Position numbers and translations under genes: made by a program. Shown here one piece after another: positions 1 to 9,552 of a DNA stretch of 63,295 nt. The first letter of the stretch is position 1. Each line of letters starts with the position of its first letter. Source of the stretch: Bacillota bacterium (GTDB taxonomy: Bacteria > Bacillota > Clostridia > Peptostreptococcales > Anaerovoracaceae); NCBI GenBank assembly GCA_017431785.1, contig JAFRKJ010000011.1, positions 1-63,295 of the forward strand. Direction: 5' to 3'. Below the pieces are notes generated by a model. That model was given only the letters and a program-made list of their open reading frames with translations, was not told where the DNA came from and ran no database searches.

Positions 1-455
<455 letters not shown>

Positions 456-528
456 TCATCTGTGATATACACACTTGAACATGAATAAATATGCGAAAAC
501 GCATACAAAAAACAATGCCTTTTTTCCT

Positions 529-556
529 TTGATTTTAAGAGGGCTTTTGTTATACT
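529..556 (+). promoter_or_regulatory. mgtE promoter
   Basis: TTGATT (529-534) and TATACT (551-556) with a 16-base spacer. The leader is only about 40 bases, too short for an M-box magnesium riboswitch. A small palindrome ATGCG-AAAA-CGCAT (491-504) lies upstream of the -35 and could be an operator or a weak hairpin. Confidence 0.6.
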
Positions 557-604
557 AAAATAAGTGTGGAACACTGAATAGAACAGAAAGGAGGAGAAGG
601 TATC

Positions 605-2119
605 ATGACAGAAGAAAAAAACACAAATGAAGTCTTTGGTGAATCTGACGGACTGTATGAAACAGTGTATGAAGAAATGGCTGAAGGCGAAGAGCCAAGT
701 GCAGATGATTCCGACCAGCTGGCGCTCGATATGGAGACAAAAAACCAGCAGTTCGAAGAAGATACTGAAAAAGCACTTGAGCTCCTCAGAAACGGTGATT
801 ATTTTGATACCCGCGCCCTCCTTCTCACATACAACGAAGTAGATATTGCAGAAATTTTCGAGGACATCCTTGATGAAGTCGGTATCGAGAAAGCGATCAT
901 CGCCTTCCGTATGCTGCCGAAGAATGTTGCTGTTGAGGTGTTCTCCTATCTTCCAGGCGACGATCAGGTCAAAATCATTGATGGCATAACAGATAAGGAA
1001 ATTGCCTTCATCATGGATGAAATGGACTTCGACGATAAGATCGACGTACTGGAGGAACTTCCCGCGAATATTGTAGATAAGATTCTCGACCAGACGCCGC
1101 GGGAAGAGCGAAGACTGATCAACATCTTCCTCAACTACCCGGAAGACAGTGCAGGCAGCCTGATGACACCTGATTACATCAGTCTTCAGGAAACCATGAC
1201 CGTCGGTGAGGCTCTTGCCCACATCAAACAGCAGGGAATGGATAGTGAAACTGTCTACACCTGTTATGTAAAACACGGCGGAAGAGAGCTGGAAGGTATC
1301 GTATCCCTCAGCGCACTCGTGACAGCAGACGATGATGTACTCGTATCCGACCTGATGCATAAAGATTATGTTTATGTCAATGTCTACGACGATCAGGAGG
1401 AAGTTGCTGAAGTATTTAAGAAGTACGGCTTCCTCGCAATTCCTGTCGTAGATAATGAAAACAGACTGGTCGGCATCGTCACCGTCGACGATATTATGGA
1501 GGTTATCGAAGAAGAAGCCACCGAGGATATCGAACGTATGGGTGGTATCGTCGGTAATGAACCAGATGATGAATACCTGGATATCGGTGTGTTCAGACAT
1601 GTAAGAAACAGACTTCCGTGGCTGCTGTTCATGACCGTCATGCTCATGATCACAGGATCGCTGATCGCACAGTTTGAAGAAGTGCTTTCACAGGTCATCA
1701 TACTGGTCGCTTATCTGCCGCTCCTTATGGGAACCGGAGGAAATACCGGAACACAGGCTGCAACGCTCATCATACGTGGTCTGTCTGTTGACGAAATCGA
1801 CCTGAAAGATGCCGCCAAGATACTCTGGAAGGAGTTCCGCGTCAGTATCATCCTGGGTGTGATACTTAGTGCGTTCAACTTCCTTAAGATCCTGATCATC
1901 GATGGTCAGCCTCCACTCATTGGTTTAACGGTAGCCATGTCCATGATACTGGTCATTATCTTCGCCAAGCTGCTGGGCGGCATGCTCCCGATGCTGGCCA
2001 AAAAAGTCGGCGTCGACCCCGCCCTCATGGCAACCCCGATGATTTCGTCCCTGACGGACATGGTATCATCCTGTATCTACCTGCTGATTGCATCCATTCT
2101 GCTCGGCGTCGCACTTTAA
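605..2119 (+). CDS. mgtE: Magnesium transporter MgtE
   Basis: A 504-residue MgtE-family Mg2+ channel of the cytoplasmic membrane. Order of parts: an acidic N-terminal extension (about 1-50), the helical MgtE N domain (about 55-185), a CBS pair (about 190-310, starting LMTPDYISLQETMTVGEAL) that senses Mg2+, and five hydrophobic segments from about 335 to the end. The membrane part carries GTGGNTGTQAATL and DPALMATPMISSLTD, the conserved pore-lining blocks with the ion-binding Asp. The start follows AAAGGAGGAGAAGG closely. It is monocistronic and divergent from gdhA, and ends at a strong hairpin terminator. The only unusual point is the acidic extension, which is longer than in many MgtE proteins. 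Confidence 0.96.
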   Translation: MTEEKNTNEVFGESDGLYETVYEEMAEGEEPSADDSDQLALDMETKNQQFEEDTEKALELLRNGDYFDTRALLLTYNEVDIAEIFEDILDEVGIEKAIIAFRMLPKNVAVEVFSYLPGDDQVKIIDGITDKEIAFIMDEMDFDDKIDVLEELPANIVDKILDQTPREERRLINIFLNYPEDSAGSLMTPDYISLQETMTVGEALAHIKQQGMDSETVYTCYVKHGGRELEGIVSLSALVTADDDVLVSDLMHKDYVYVNVYDDQEEVAEVFKKYGFLAIPVVDNENRLVGIVTVDDIMEVIEEEATEDIERMGGIVGNEPDDEYLDIGVFRHVRNRLPWLLFMTVMLMITGSLIAQFEEVLSQVIILVAYLPLLMGTGGNTGTQAATLIIRGLSVDEIDLKDAAKILWKEFRVSIILGVILSAFNFLKILIIDGQPPLIGLTVAMSMILVIIFAKLLGGMLPMLAKKVGVDPALMATPMISSLTDMVSSCIYLLIASILLGVAL

Positions 2120-2130
2120 TCAAAAAACAA

Positions 2131-2156
2131 AAAAGGCTGCATTGCGCAGCCTTTTT
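2131..2156. terminator. Bidirectional terminator between mgtE and the crotonase gene
   Basis: A ten-base-pair stem AAAAGGCTGC / GCAGCCTTTT with a short loop, flanked by A-runs on the left and T-runs on the right. It can end mgtE on the plus strand and the nine-gene acyl operon on the minus strand. Confidence 0.88.
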
Positions 2157-2166
2157 ATGATGCCTT

Positions 2167-2943
2167 TTATTTGTTCTTGAATTCTGCTGGTCTCTTCTCC
2201 AGGAATGCTGTCGTTCCTTCTTTCATGTCCTCAGATGAGAAGGAAAGTCCAAAGGAGTTCACTTCCAGCTCTGAAGCAGACTTCATGTCCATATCGTAAC
2301 CGTTGTTGATGCAGTGTTTTGCAATTGCAACAGCAATCGGCGCCTTGCTCATGATTGTCTTTGCGAGAGCTTCGCATGCCGGAAGCAGTTCATCAGGTTC
2401 TACTACCTTCTCTACCAGTCCGATGCGTCCCGCTTCTTCAGCCCCAATCACTTCTGCAGAGTAGATCAGGTATTTCGCCATACCCTTTCCTACCAGTCTC
2501 GAAAGTCTCTGTGTTCCGCCGAATCCAGGAATGAGTCCCAGACCTACTTCAGGCTGACCGAACTTGGCCTTTGCAGACGCGATTCTGATATCACATGCCA
2601 TGGAAAGCTCACAGCCGCCGCCCAATGCGAAACCATTGACTGCAGCAATGACAGGTTTGCTGACATTTTCGATGAAATTCATCGTTCTGTGTCCTGCCTT
2701 TGCAAAATCTCTCGCTTCAATTGTGTTGAGTTTTGACATCTCTGCGATATCTGCGCCGGCAACAAAAGATCTGCCTTCACCAGTCAGAATAGCAACCTTA
2801 GCATCTTCATCTGCATCAAATGCTGCAAAAGCATCGTAGAGTTCACTGATGACTTTTGAATTCAGTGCGTTCAGAGCCTCCGGTCTGTTGACAGTTACGT
2901 AAGCAATTCCTTCTTTTACTTCGTATTTTAGTGTTTCATACAT
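2167..2943 (-). CDS. Enoyl-CoA hydratase/isomerase family (crotonase)
   Basis: A 258-residue crotonase-fold enzyme, full length for the family. The oxyanion-hole segments SFVAGADIAEM (about 59-69) and GFALGGGCE (about 104-112) are present, as are both glutamates of hydratases: Glu112 in GGGCELSM and Glu132 in GQPEVGLGLIPGFGG. It should therefore hydrate 2-enoyl-CoA, for example crotonyl-CoA to 3-hydroxybutyryl-CoA. It is the last gene of the operon starting near 11.26 kb, 45 bases after the LarA-like gene, and also has a possible promoter of its own (2988-3016). It could serve the butyrate pathway, with bcd-etfBA at 31-35 kb, rather than the LuxEC pathway. Confidence 0.9.
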   Translation of the reverse strand: MYETLKYEVKEGIAYVTVNRPEALNALNSKVISELYDAFAAFDADEDAKVAILTGEGRSFVAGADIAEMSKLNTIEARDFAKAGHRTMNFIENVSKPVIAAVNGFALGGGCELSMACDIRIASAKAKFGQPEVGLGLIPGFGGTQRLSRLVGKGMAKYLIYSAEVIGAEEAGRIGLVEKVVEPDELLPACEALAKTIMSKAPIAVAIAKHCINNGYDMDMKSASELEVNSFGLSFSSEDMKEGTTAFLEKRPAEFKNK

Positions 2944-2987
2944 GATTGATCATTCTCCTTTCATGTGATAATCATAATTCTCACTGG

Positions 2988-3016
2988 ATTATAACACAAT
3001 CCTGAACTCTTTGTCA
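2988..3016 (-). promoter_or_regulatory. Possible internal promoter for the crotonase gene
   Basis: On the minus strand TGACAA (3011-3016) and TATAAT (2988-2993) have a 17-base spacer and an extended -10 TG. It lies at the very end of the upstream LarA-like gene and could uncouple the crotonase from the rest of the operon. Confidence 0.45.
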
Positions 3017-4209
3017 TCCGAACAGAGTCCAAGCATGTTCGCTGATATTTCAATTTCAGACAAATGCAGTGTGTCTTTGATCCTTACGATTTTGGGATTA
3101 TCGATATCCGTCTGATGAGCGGTCTGGATGGCAGCGCGCAATGCCTCTTCCTCTGTTTCTGCAATGACAGGTATCCGGGCACCTTCCGGGTTCCCTGACG
3201 CCATGCCATTTGTATAAGTCATTCCCAGATCAACTTTCTCAAAAGCGCGCCGCAATATAAAATCAGCCATTCCGAATCCGATGGCATTTCCATGGGAATC
3301 TTCTGTCAAATCTTCGATAATGATGCGTTTCACGCGCGGAACAGCTCCGGGAATCTGTCCGTATGAATCCCTCCCGATAATATTTGGGTCCATTCCTGTT
3401 CCGCTTATATTCTTACCAATCTGTTCGACAATCAACACGTCCACATCATCGAATTTGATGCGCGGCATCAGGCTTCTGGCAAGATCAAGCAGTTCAGGTT
3501 CTCTTGAAAAGATCTCTGAACCTGGAATGGCTTCGATCGTATGGGGTTTATCAAAGGCATTTTCCACGATAGCAAGTGCAAATGGTATTTCCACCTTGTC
3601 GATGATGACGCCGGCCGCATCCGGAATGATGTGGGCAAGCGCCGGAAACCCTTCTCTATGCAATCTGGAACAGCCGTTATGTTTCCCCCCGCCGATAGCC
3701 AGCATCTTGCAGATGCCACTTTCAATCGGTCCGCTGAAATCGGTATGGGGTTTGACGCGGCATACAGGTATTACATAGTCGGCTTCCAGAGCAGGTTTTG
3801 AGAAATGAACCTCGATTCCTTCCGGCGTAAAACCGATCACTTCAGTATCCATGGAGGAGTTGATCGGAACGCCCATCGTTTCTTCTGTGATTCCATATGA
3901 TTTCAGGATTTCCTCCTGACCCTCGGAAGTTCCTCCACCATGGCTTCCCATAGCAGGCACAATGAAAGGTCTGATGCCTGATGCCAGCAGCGTATTCAAA
4001 ACCGTCTTCACGATGCTGTCAATATGCTGAATTCCCCTGCTCCCTGCAAGTACCGCAGCTGTACAGCCAGGTTCCATAGTTGCTGCTAACGGCAGAACTG
4101 CATTTCTGACAGACATTTCAACATCATCCAGATGATCATCCGGAAAGATCTGCTCTATCTTTACCATCTCAGGTAATTTGATTGTACGTACTGCTTCAGG
4201 AAGTCTCAC
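2989..4209 (-). CDS. LarA-like (DUF2088) nickel-pincer racemase family protein
   Basis: A 406-residue protein of the lactate racemase LarA superfamily. Visible family marks are MGSHGGGTSEGQ with His90, CRVKPHTDFSGPIESGICKMLAIGGGKHNG with His155, Lys168 and His177, and His184 just after. In LarA the equivalent His and Lys residues hold the nickel pincer cofactor and do catalysis. Known LarA proteins racemise lactate; relatives act on other 2-hydroxy acids, so the substrate here is open. The cofactor-making genes larB, larC and larE are not in the window. It lies 18 bases after the aldo/keto reductase, inside the acyl operon, which suggests a hydroxy-acid step or an unrelated passenger role. 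Confidence 0.78.
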   Translation of the reverse strand: MRLPEAVRTIKLPEMVKIEQIFPDDHLDDVEMSVRNAVLPLAATMEPGCTAAVLAGSRGIQHIDSIVKTVLNTLLASGIRPFIVPAMGSHGGGTSEGQEEILKSYGITEETMGVPINSSMDTEVIGFTPEGIEVHFSKPALEADYVIPVCRVKPHTDFSGPIESGICKMLAIGGGKHNGCSRLHREGFPALAHIIPDAAGVIIDKVEIPFALAIVENAFDKPHTIEAIPGSEIFSREPELLDLARSLMPRIKFDDVDVLIVEQIGKNISGTGMDPNIIGRDSYGQIPGAVPRVKRIIIEDLTEDSHGNAIGFGMADFILRRAFEKVDLGMTYTNGMASGNPEGARIPVIAETEEEALRAAIQTAHQTDIDNPKIVRIKDTLHLSEIEISANMLGLCSDDKEFRIVL

Positions 4210-4227
4210 GGGTTTCTCCTCTTGTCT

Positions 4228-5376
4228 CTATTTGCTGAACTGCTCTATTGCATCCGTCATGATATCTGAGATAGCAAGCCTTTGCGGACATTTTTCTTCA
4301 CATGCCCTACAGTGAATACATTTGGAAGCATGACCATCGAGCCATTCTAAATACTCGATTTTCGTGCTCGGAATCTTGTCAAAAGCATACCAGTTATTCA
4401 GATAGCGGATGACGTCCGGAATTTCAACTTCCTGTGGACAAGGCATGCAGTAACCGCATTTGGTGCACTGGTATTTGATTTTTCTATCGTACTCATCCGC
4501 AGCTTCATCGCATACTGCGTATTCAGCTTCCGACATTTTATTCATGTCATCCTCTGAAAAGATCTTAATGTTTTCATCCAGCTGAGCAAATGAATTCATT
4601 CCGCTCAATATCAGTGAAACACCCGGCTGACTTGCGACCCATTTGAATGCCCATTGTGCAGGCGTCCTTTCAGGTGGAGCGATTCCTTCTGCTGCAGCGC
4701 GGTCCCAGATAGCCTGCACGGAAGGCGGTACCTTATCTGACAGTCTCCCACCCTTCAGCGGTTCCATTATGATGACGTCAATATCTCGTTCCCGAGCATA
4801 TGCAAGGCCTTTCAAACCTGCCTGAATGTTCTTATCCAGATAATTGAGCTGAATCTGGCAGTATTCCCATGGATACTCGTCAATAACTTCTGTAAACAGA
4901 TCATAATCCCCGTGGAACGAGAAGCCGATGTGCCCGATGCGTCCCTCTTCCTTGAGCTTCTGAAGATGCCTGAATACATTGAACTTCTTGATTGGTTCCC
5001 ATACCTCAGGAACGATATTGTGTATGAGATACATATCAATATGGTCCACATCCAAACGCTTGAACTGTTCGTCAATGATTGGAAGAATATCTTCTTCCTT
5101 TTCGACAAGCCAGATCGGCAGTTTATCCGCAACCAGGACCTTTTCCCTATATCCATCCTTCAGTGCTTTTCCAATGATACGTTCACTGTCACCACCGTGA
5201 TATGTGTACCCGGTATCGATGTAGTTGACACCGTGATCGACCGCATATCTGATCAGATCGATCCCAGTCTTCTCATCCGCCTTTCCGTTTTCCAGCCTTG
5301 GAAGGCGCATCACACCCAGTCCCAGGAGTGATATCTCTTTATCAACGGATTTGAACTTTCTGTACTGCATTTGCAT
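4228..5376 (-). CDS. Aldo/keto reductase with C-terminal [4Fe-4S] ferredoxin domain
   Basis: A 382-residue fusion of an aldo/keto reductase TIM barrel (about 1-290) and a bacterial ferredoxin-like tail. The AKR residues are Asp54 and Tyr59 in YIDTGYTYHGG, Lys85 in VADKLP and the His of MYLIHN. The tail has CTKCGYCMPCP and CIHCRACEEKCP, ligands for two [4Fe-4S] clusters. AKRs reduce aldehydes to alcohols with NAD(P)H; the Fe-S tail may allow ferredoxin electrons. Its place 17 bases after the AMP-ligase gene, in the same operon as a LuxC-type aldehyde-forming reductase, makes an aldehyde-to-alcohol step plausible but unproven. This Fe-S AKR type is common in Clostridia. Confidence 0.87.
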   Translation of the reverse strand: MQMQYRKFKSVDKEISLLGLGVMRLPRLENGKADEKTGIDLIRYAVDHGVNYIDTGYTYHGGDSERIIGKALKDGYREKVLVADKLPIWLVEKEEDILPIIDEQFKRLDVDHIDMYLIHNIVPEVWEPIKKFNVFRHLQKLKEEGRIGHIGFSFHGDYDLFTEVIDEYPWEYCQIQLNYLDKNIQAGLKGLAYARERDIDVIIMEPLKGGRLSDKVPPSVQAIWDRAAAEGIAPPERTPAQWAFKWVASQPGVSLILSGMNSFAQLDENIKIFSEDDMNKMSEAEYAVCDEAADEYDRKIKYQCTKCGYCMPCPQEVEIPDVIRYLNNWYAFDKIPSTKIEYLEWLDGHASKCIHCRACEEKCPQRLAISDIMTDAIEQFSK

Positions 5377-5393
5377 ATTCCTTTCAAATACTT

Positions 5394-6668
5394 TTATAAC
5401 TTTGAATACAGGACTTTACCTGACGAGTTCCTCGGAATCTCGTCAAGATAATTCAATGTGACAAGTCTCGCACGGACTTGCCATTTATCCATAAACAGCT
5501 GGATGATTTCATCTTCTCTGTCGGCCACTTCCCGACTGCTTGTGTTCACCTTGATTCCGTCATCATCATTGCCGGTGCAGATGATTTCCTCGCAGTCAAA
5601 TGCTTCCTGCAGGATTTCCTGAACCTGATCCAGACTGAAGCGCTTGCCCTGCAGTTTCACAAACCGTTTTTTACGGCCGGTGATGTAGAAGTATCCTTCT
5701 TCATCCATGCGGGCCATATCACCTGTTTTCAGGCATCCTCCGTTGACATCACCGAGAGCCATGTCTTCGCGTTTTACAGCGTATCCCATAGAAACATTTG
5801 CGCCGAAGTAGATCAGTTCCCCATCTTCGGCGATGGCAAAACTGCCTCCTGGAATCGGAATGCCGATGCTGCCTATTTTTTCGATACATTTATCCGGCGG
5901 AATGTAGCTCATTCGAGCTGTAGCTTCCGTCTGCCCATACATGACGAAGAGCCTTCTGCCTGTTTCTGATGCCCAGTCTCCAAACTTCCTCTGTAATTCC
6001 TCATGCAAATGTCCGCCAGCCTGGGTGAGCGTCTTCAGATGCGGCAGATCCATCTCCCTGAGCCGCAACCGCTCGAACATTTCGTAGGTATACGGCACAC
6101 CCGCCATGGATGTAACTTCATATTTCTCAACCATCTCCCAGAATTCCTTCTGGAACAAAGTCCTGTTTGTCAGAATGATGGTCGCTCCCACCGCCACATG
6201 GGAATGAATCACGGACAATCCGTAAGTGTACTCCATGGGAAGAGTCGTGATTGGGCGTTCCTCTTTCGTCAGTCCCAGATATTCGACAATGGAATCACAG
6301 TTCGACTGTATGTTTGTATAACTCAATCGAACCAGCTTCCTGTCCCCGGTGCTCCCTGATGTTGAAAGCAAAAGCCCCAGTTCCGGATTGTATGGATACT
6401 CTCCTTCATAGGTGCTTTTCAACGCCTTCTTCGCGTCATCATCAAGGTCCTTTCCGATGAGGATCACCGGACATCCTTTCCGGAGCAGCGCCAGATATCT
6501 TGCAAGACTCTCCGCATCATTGGAACACTCCAAAACTGAGATTCCCCTGCAGTCTTTCGTCAGTGTATCTCCCAGATCCCAGATTTGCCCATACGTATAT
6601 TCCCTGCCCTCGTCATCGATGCAGATTATTCTGTCTCTGAATTCTTCATTTCGTTCAAAAAAGTACAT
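5394..6668 (-). CDS. AMP-dependent acyl ligase (ANL superfamily)
   Basis: A 424-residue adenylating enzyme, shorter than the usual 500-550 because the N-terminal lobe is reduced. Core motifs are complete: STSGSTG (102-108), YGQTEAT (244-250), TGD (315-317), GRKKR (331-335) and the catalytic Lys418 in RNSSGK. It should activate a carboxylate with ATP and pass it to a thiol, either CoA or the acyl carrier protein encoded four genes upstream. It starts inside the end of the LuxE-LuxC gene (43-base overlap), behind GGTGGAGATG, so translation is probably coupled. The substrate cannot be read from sequence. The lack of a large N-terminal lobe resembles small loading ligases of natural-product clusters. 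Confidence 0.85.
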   Translation of the reverse strand: MYFFERNEEFRDRIICIDDEGREYTYGQIWDLGDTLTKDCRGISVLECSNDAESLARYLALLRKGCPVILIGKDLDDDAKKALKSTYEGEYPYNPELGLLLSTSGSTGDRKLVRLSYTNIQSNCDSIVEYLGLTKEERPITTLPMEYTYGLSVIHSHVAVGATIILTNRTLFQKEFWEMVEKYEVTSMAGVPYTYEMFERLRLREMDLPHLKTLTQAGGHLHEELQRKFGDWASETGRRLFVMYGQTEATARMSYIPPDKCIEKIGSIGIPIPGGSFAIAEDGELIYFGANVSMGYAVKREDMALGDVNGGCLKTGDMARMDEEGYFYITGRKKRFVKLQGKRFSLDQVQEILQEAFDCEEIICTGNDDDGIKVNTSSREVADREDEIIQLFMDKWQVRARLVTLNYLDEIPRNSSGKVLYSKL

Positions 6669-8908
6669 GATAACATCTCCACCAGGTCCTTACGGTCCCA
6701 TACTGTATTGAAATCCAGGGCTTCACCGATTGCTGTGACCCTGTCAACGCCATCGCATTCTGCTGCGCGTATGCTTTCATAAAGTTCTGCCTGATCGCTG
6801 CCGCTGCTTACCATGGTTTGGATCTTGGCCTCCATGAACGGCAAGAGTTCATCCAATCCGCTGATCTCTTTTTCATAGAACAGACCAAAGCGTGCCGTAA
6901 GGTTTGTCAGGCTGCCTTTGTATTGTCCGCATGGCACAACGCAAAGTCTGTTGCCCCACTTTCTGACTGGACCCAAACCCTCATTTACGGCATAGGTTCT
7001 GCAGAGCATTCTGTATTTTTCCGTCGCCTTCCAAGGCTGCAGATCATAGGCGGCTGCTTCCTCTGCAACAGCATTCCACCACTTATCCTTGATTGCATCC
7101 ATATCCGCATTCTTACTGTCGCGCAGCCAGAATACCGTACGCGGGCTGGAGCAGGCATTCTGATCCGCTCCATAAGTGTCATTAAAAAACAGATGAGCCA
7201 AATGTCTGAAATCCCGATCCTCAAGAGCCTCAAAATCACTCTCTTTAAAGAGTGCGATAGAGTACTTATCCGGGAAGGTAATATCTGTACAATCATCTGC
7301 TTTCGGTATACTGCAGATGCTGCTGACGGTCTCATCGCCGCCCCATATGACTCTTGCCTTTGCCCTTTTCGATATGTCCTCGAGCAGCCTGTCTCCTCTC
7401 GGGAACGTGATGAAAGCATTCCGCTCACAGATCTCCTGAAACTCAGGACGACCCAAAACACTCTCGATTCCTCTTAGAGCCGCTTCTGTGATCTCATTTG
7501 TCCGTTCGGATATGCGGACGATATTCGGATTCCCGGCAAGCAGTGAGGTGATCCATGAATAAGCAAACATGGTCGGCATATTTGACGGTGCTATATGCAG
7601 TACAAGTCCTCTTCCTCGTCTGTTTTCACTCTTCCGGATTTTTTCGATATGGGCTCTGCGGCACCAGAATCCCAGTGCGTAAATCTCGGGATACTGTCTG
7701 TACAGAGGATCCTTCGTATAAAGTGTCGACAACGCTTCCAGAAAATCGATTGTTTTCTCTGCAAAAGCAGGACAAACTTTCTCCTGAACTGGATAACGGC
7801 CGGCCAGAATCTGCAGATTTCCATCTCCTGCACGTTCTGTTGACTTCATCTGTGCTGCAGCAGCTCCTTCAAAGGTATCACTGCATCCGCGCACTTCCGC
7901 TTTCTGGATTCTTCCGCTGATTTCAAAGTACTTGCCCTTTCTTCCGCATGGGCAGTCATCGGTTCCCAGTATTCTGCCCCAGTCCTCCGTAAGCAGTCTG
8001 TGTCCCGGATAGGATTTTGGAATCAGGGAATCCAAGGCGATCAGTCCCCACTTCCCCTCCTCGCATTCCGAGAAATCTTCCGGATCAAGTATGGAAATGT
8101 CTGAAAAAATGCTGGCATGCAGATGTCCTTCATTGCACTGCATAAATATGCTGCCTGTCTGCTCCGCCATACCATAGTAATCGCTGATACTTTCTATACC
8201 GCAGACTTCTCTCAATCCAGCGCGGAAGACCTCATCTGAAACACTTCTGTTCTGCAACTTCTTCCAACCGCCGCCGTGGATCAGATGGCATCCCGGCAGA
8301 TCAATTGTTGCGCCTTTTGCTCTAAGGGCTTCATAGAGATATTGCCAGATCATGTAGGTGAATCCGAATGCGAAGGTAGGGCCTTCTTTTGCCAGTTCCT
8401 GAAACAGTTCCAGAGATTCCATATCCAGATTCATATTCTCATCCAGTGCATAGATGCGTTTGGATGCCATCATGGAGAAGCCGAGAATTCCAGCACCTCT
8501 GGCCGTAAACTTACTTCTGTCTCTGAGTACATCCGGTGAATCGATGATGAGCATCGGAATGCGCCTGGAGCCGATGAAATCACCGGTGATGGCGCAGAGC
8601 GCCCTCTGCTGCAGTGCGGAAGTTTCCGCATCGAGATAGATCTTTGAGACCTGCTGCCCCGTCGTCCCTGACGATGTGATTTTTCTTATGATTTTTTCCT
8701 CCGGTACACTTTTGAGATCTGTATCTTTGAACAGTGAAACCGGAAGATAAGGACCGTTCTCATGCAGCCCATTGCAAATATCATCGTAAGCTTTGCAAGC
8801 AGTACGATGATAATCTGTCATTTCATTCATTTGTTCCCTGTAGAAGGAATCCTTCTCTTCCTGCGGGATACTGAAGGGTTCCAGTTCCAGAAATTCATCA
8901 CGGGTCAT
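6626..8908 (-). CDS. LuxE-LuxC fusion: acyl-protein synthetase plus acyl reductase
   Basis: A 760-residue natural fusion. Residues about 1-355 are LuxE-like (ANL fold): KITSSGTTGQQ at 77-87, HGGGWKK near 211 and YGMAEQTGSIF at 245-255. Residues about 365-745 are LuxC-like: HIAPSNMPTMFAYSW near 438, IWGGDETV near 521, and QNACSSPR with the probable acyl-accepting Cys586. In luminous bacteria LuxE activates a fatty acid and hands it to LuxC, which reduces it with NADPH to an aldehyde; here both are one chain. There is no luxA, luxB or luxD nearby. It shares an ATGA overlap with the hydrolase gene upstream and overlaps the ligase gene downstream, so it is the core of the operon. Luminescence is not implied. 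Confidence 0.88.
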   Translation of the reverse strand: MTRDEFLELEPFSIPQEEKDSFYREQMNEMTDYHRTACKAYDDICNGLHENGPYLPVSLFKDTDLKSVPEEKIIRKITSSGTTGQQVSKIYLDAETSALQQRALCAITGDFIGSRRIPMLIIDSPDVLRDRSKFTARGAGILGFSMMASKRIYALDENMNLDMESLELFQELAKEGPTFAFGFTYMIWQYLYEALRAKGATIDLPGCHLIHGGGWKKLQNRSVSDEVFRAGLREVCGIESISDYYGMAEQTGSIFMQCNEGHLHASIFSDISILDPEDFSECEEGKWGLIALDSLIPKSYPGHRLLTEDWGRILGTDDCPCGRKGKYFEISGRIQKAEVRGCSDTFEGAAAAQMKSTERAGDGNLQILAGRYPVQEKVCPAFAEKTIDFLEALSTLYTKDPLYRQYPEIYALGFWCRRAHIEKIRKSENRRGRGLVLHIAPSNMPTMFAYSWITSLLAGNPNIVRISERTNEITEAALRGIESVLGRPEFQEICERNAFITFPRGDRLLEDISKRAKARVIWGGDETVSSICSIPKADDCTDITFPDKYSIALFKESDFEALEDRDFRHLAHLFFNDTYGADQNACSSPRTVFWLRDSKNADMDAIKDKWWNAVAEEAAAYDLQPWKATEKYRMLCRTYAVNEGLGPVRKWGNRLCVVPCGQYKGSLTNLTARFGLFYEKEISGLDELLPFMEAKIQTMVSSGSDQAELYESIRAAECDGVDRVTAIGEALDFNTVWDRKDLVEMLSCTFLNEMKNSETE

Positions 8909-9552
8909 TTTGTCTCACCCTCCTGACCTTTGATGTAGGTAGCCCCGTGTCCCGGATGAATGATTACTCCATCTGGGATTCCATTGATGATAGGCTCCGT
9001 AATCTTCACAAAATCCTCTTCACTGCCGCCGCGAAGCCTCAGAGTCGTCTCTTCATTGAAGAGCATGTAATCCCCTGTAAAATAATGATCTCCGTCCAAA
9101 ATGATGAGCACACCGCCCGGGGAGTGTCCCGGTGCTTCAATAAATGCAAACTGATGACCCCTCCACTGAAGTTCATATTCGCCCACGAAAGTGATTTCTG
9201 CTTCTCCACACACAAACCGTGGAGATTTTTCTTCTGAAACCACACCAGTCTTATAGTACGAAAGAATGTCCTCAATGATAGAAAGATTTGTCTTGGGGTC
9301 CCCCAGTCTTTCGCTGCACAGTTTGCTCGCGACTACTGGTATGTTGTATTTACTGCGCACAGCTTCCAGATCCTGCACATGATCAAAATGTTCATGTGTC
9401 AGAAGAATATATTCCGGTGTGTAGCCTTTGCTGTCTATTTCTGTTTCAACAACGCCATCCTGACCCGGGTCTATAATCACAACAAAACCACCCTCTTCTA
9501 TGAGATAACTGTTGCAGATGGTTTTTGTCGATGTGAGTTTAGTGATATTCAT
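8905..9552 (-). CDS. Metallo-beta-lactamase-fold hydrolase (glyoxalase II-like)
   Basis: A 215-residue MBL-fold protein with all zinc ligands: THEHFDH (His53, His55, Asp57, His58), EAPGHSPGG, the Asp of FTGDYML and IHPGHGATY. Length and layout match glyoxalase II-type thioester hydrolases. In this operon it may remove acyl groups from the carrier protein or from CoA, as an editing or release enzyme; that role is inferred from position. It overlaps the acyl carrier protein stop by one base and the LuxE-LuxC start by four, so the three are tightly coupled. Confidence 0.86.
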   Translation of the reverse strand: MNITKLTSTKTICNSYLIEEGGFVVIIDPGQDGVVETEIDSKGYTPEYILLTHEHFDHVQDLEAVRSKYNIPVVASKLCSERLGDPKTNLSIIEDILSYYKTGVVSEEKSPRFVCGEAEITFVGEYELQWRGHQFAFIEAPGHSPGGVLIILDGDHYFTGDYMLFNEETTLRLRGGSEEDFVKITEPIINGIPDGVIIHPGHGATYIKGQEGETK

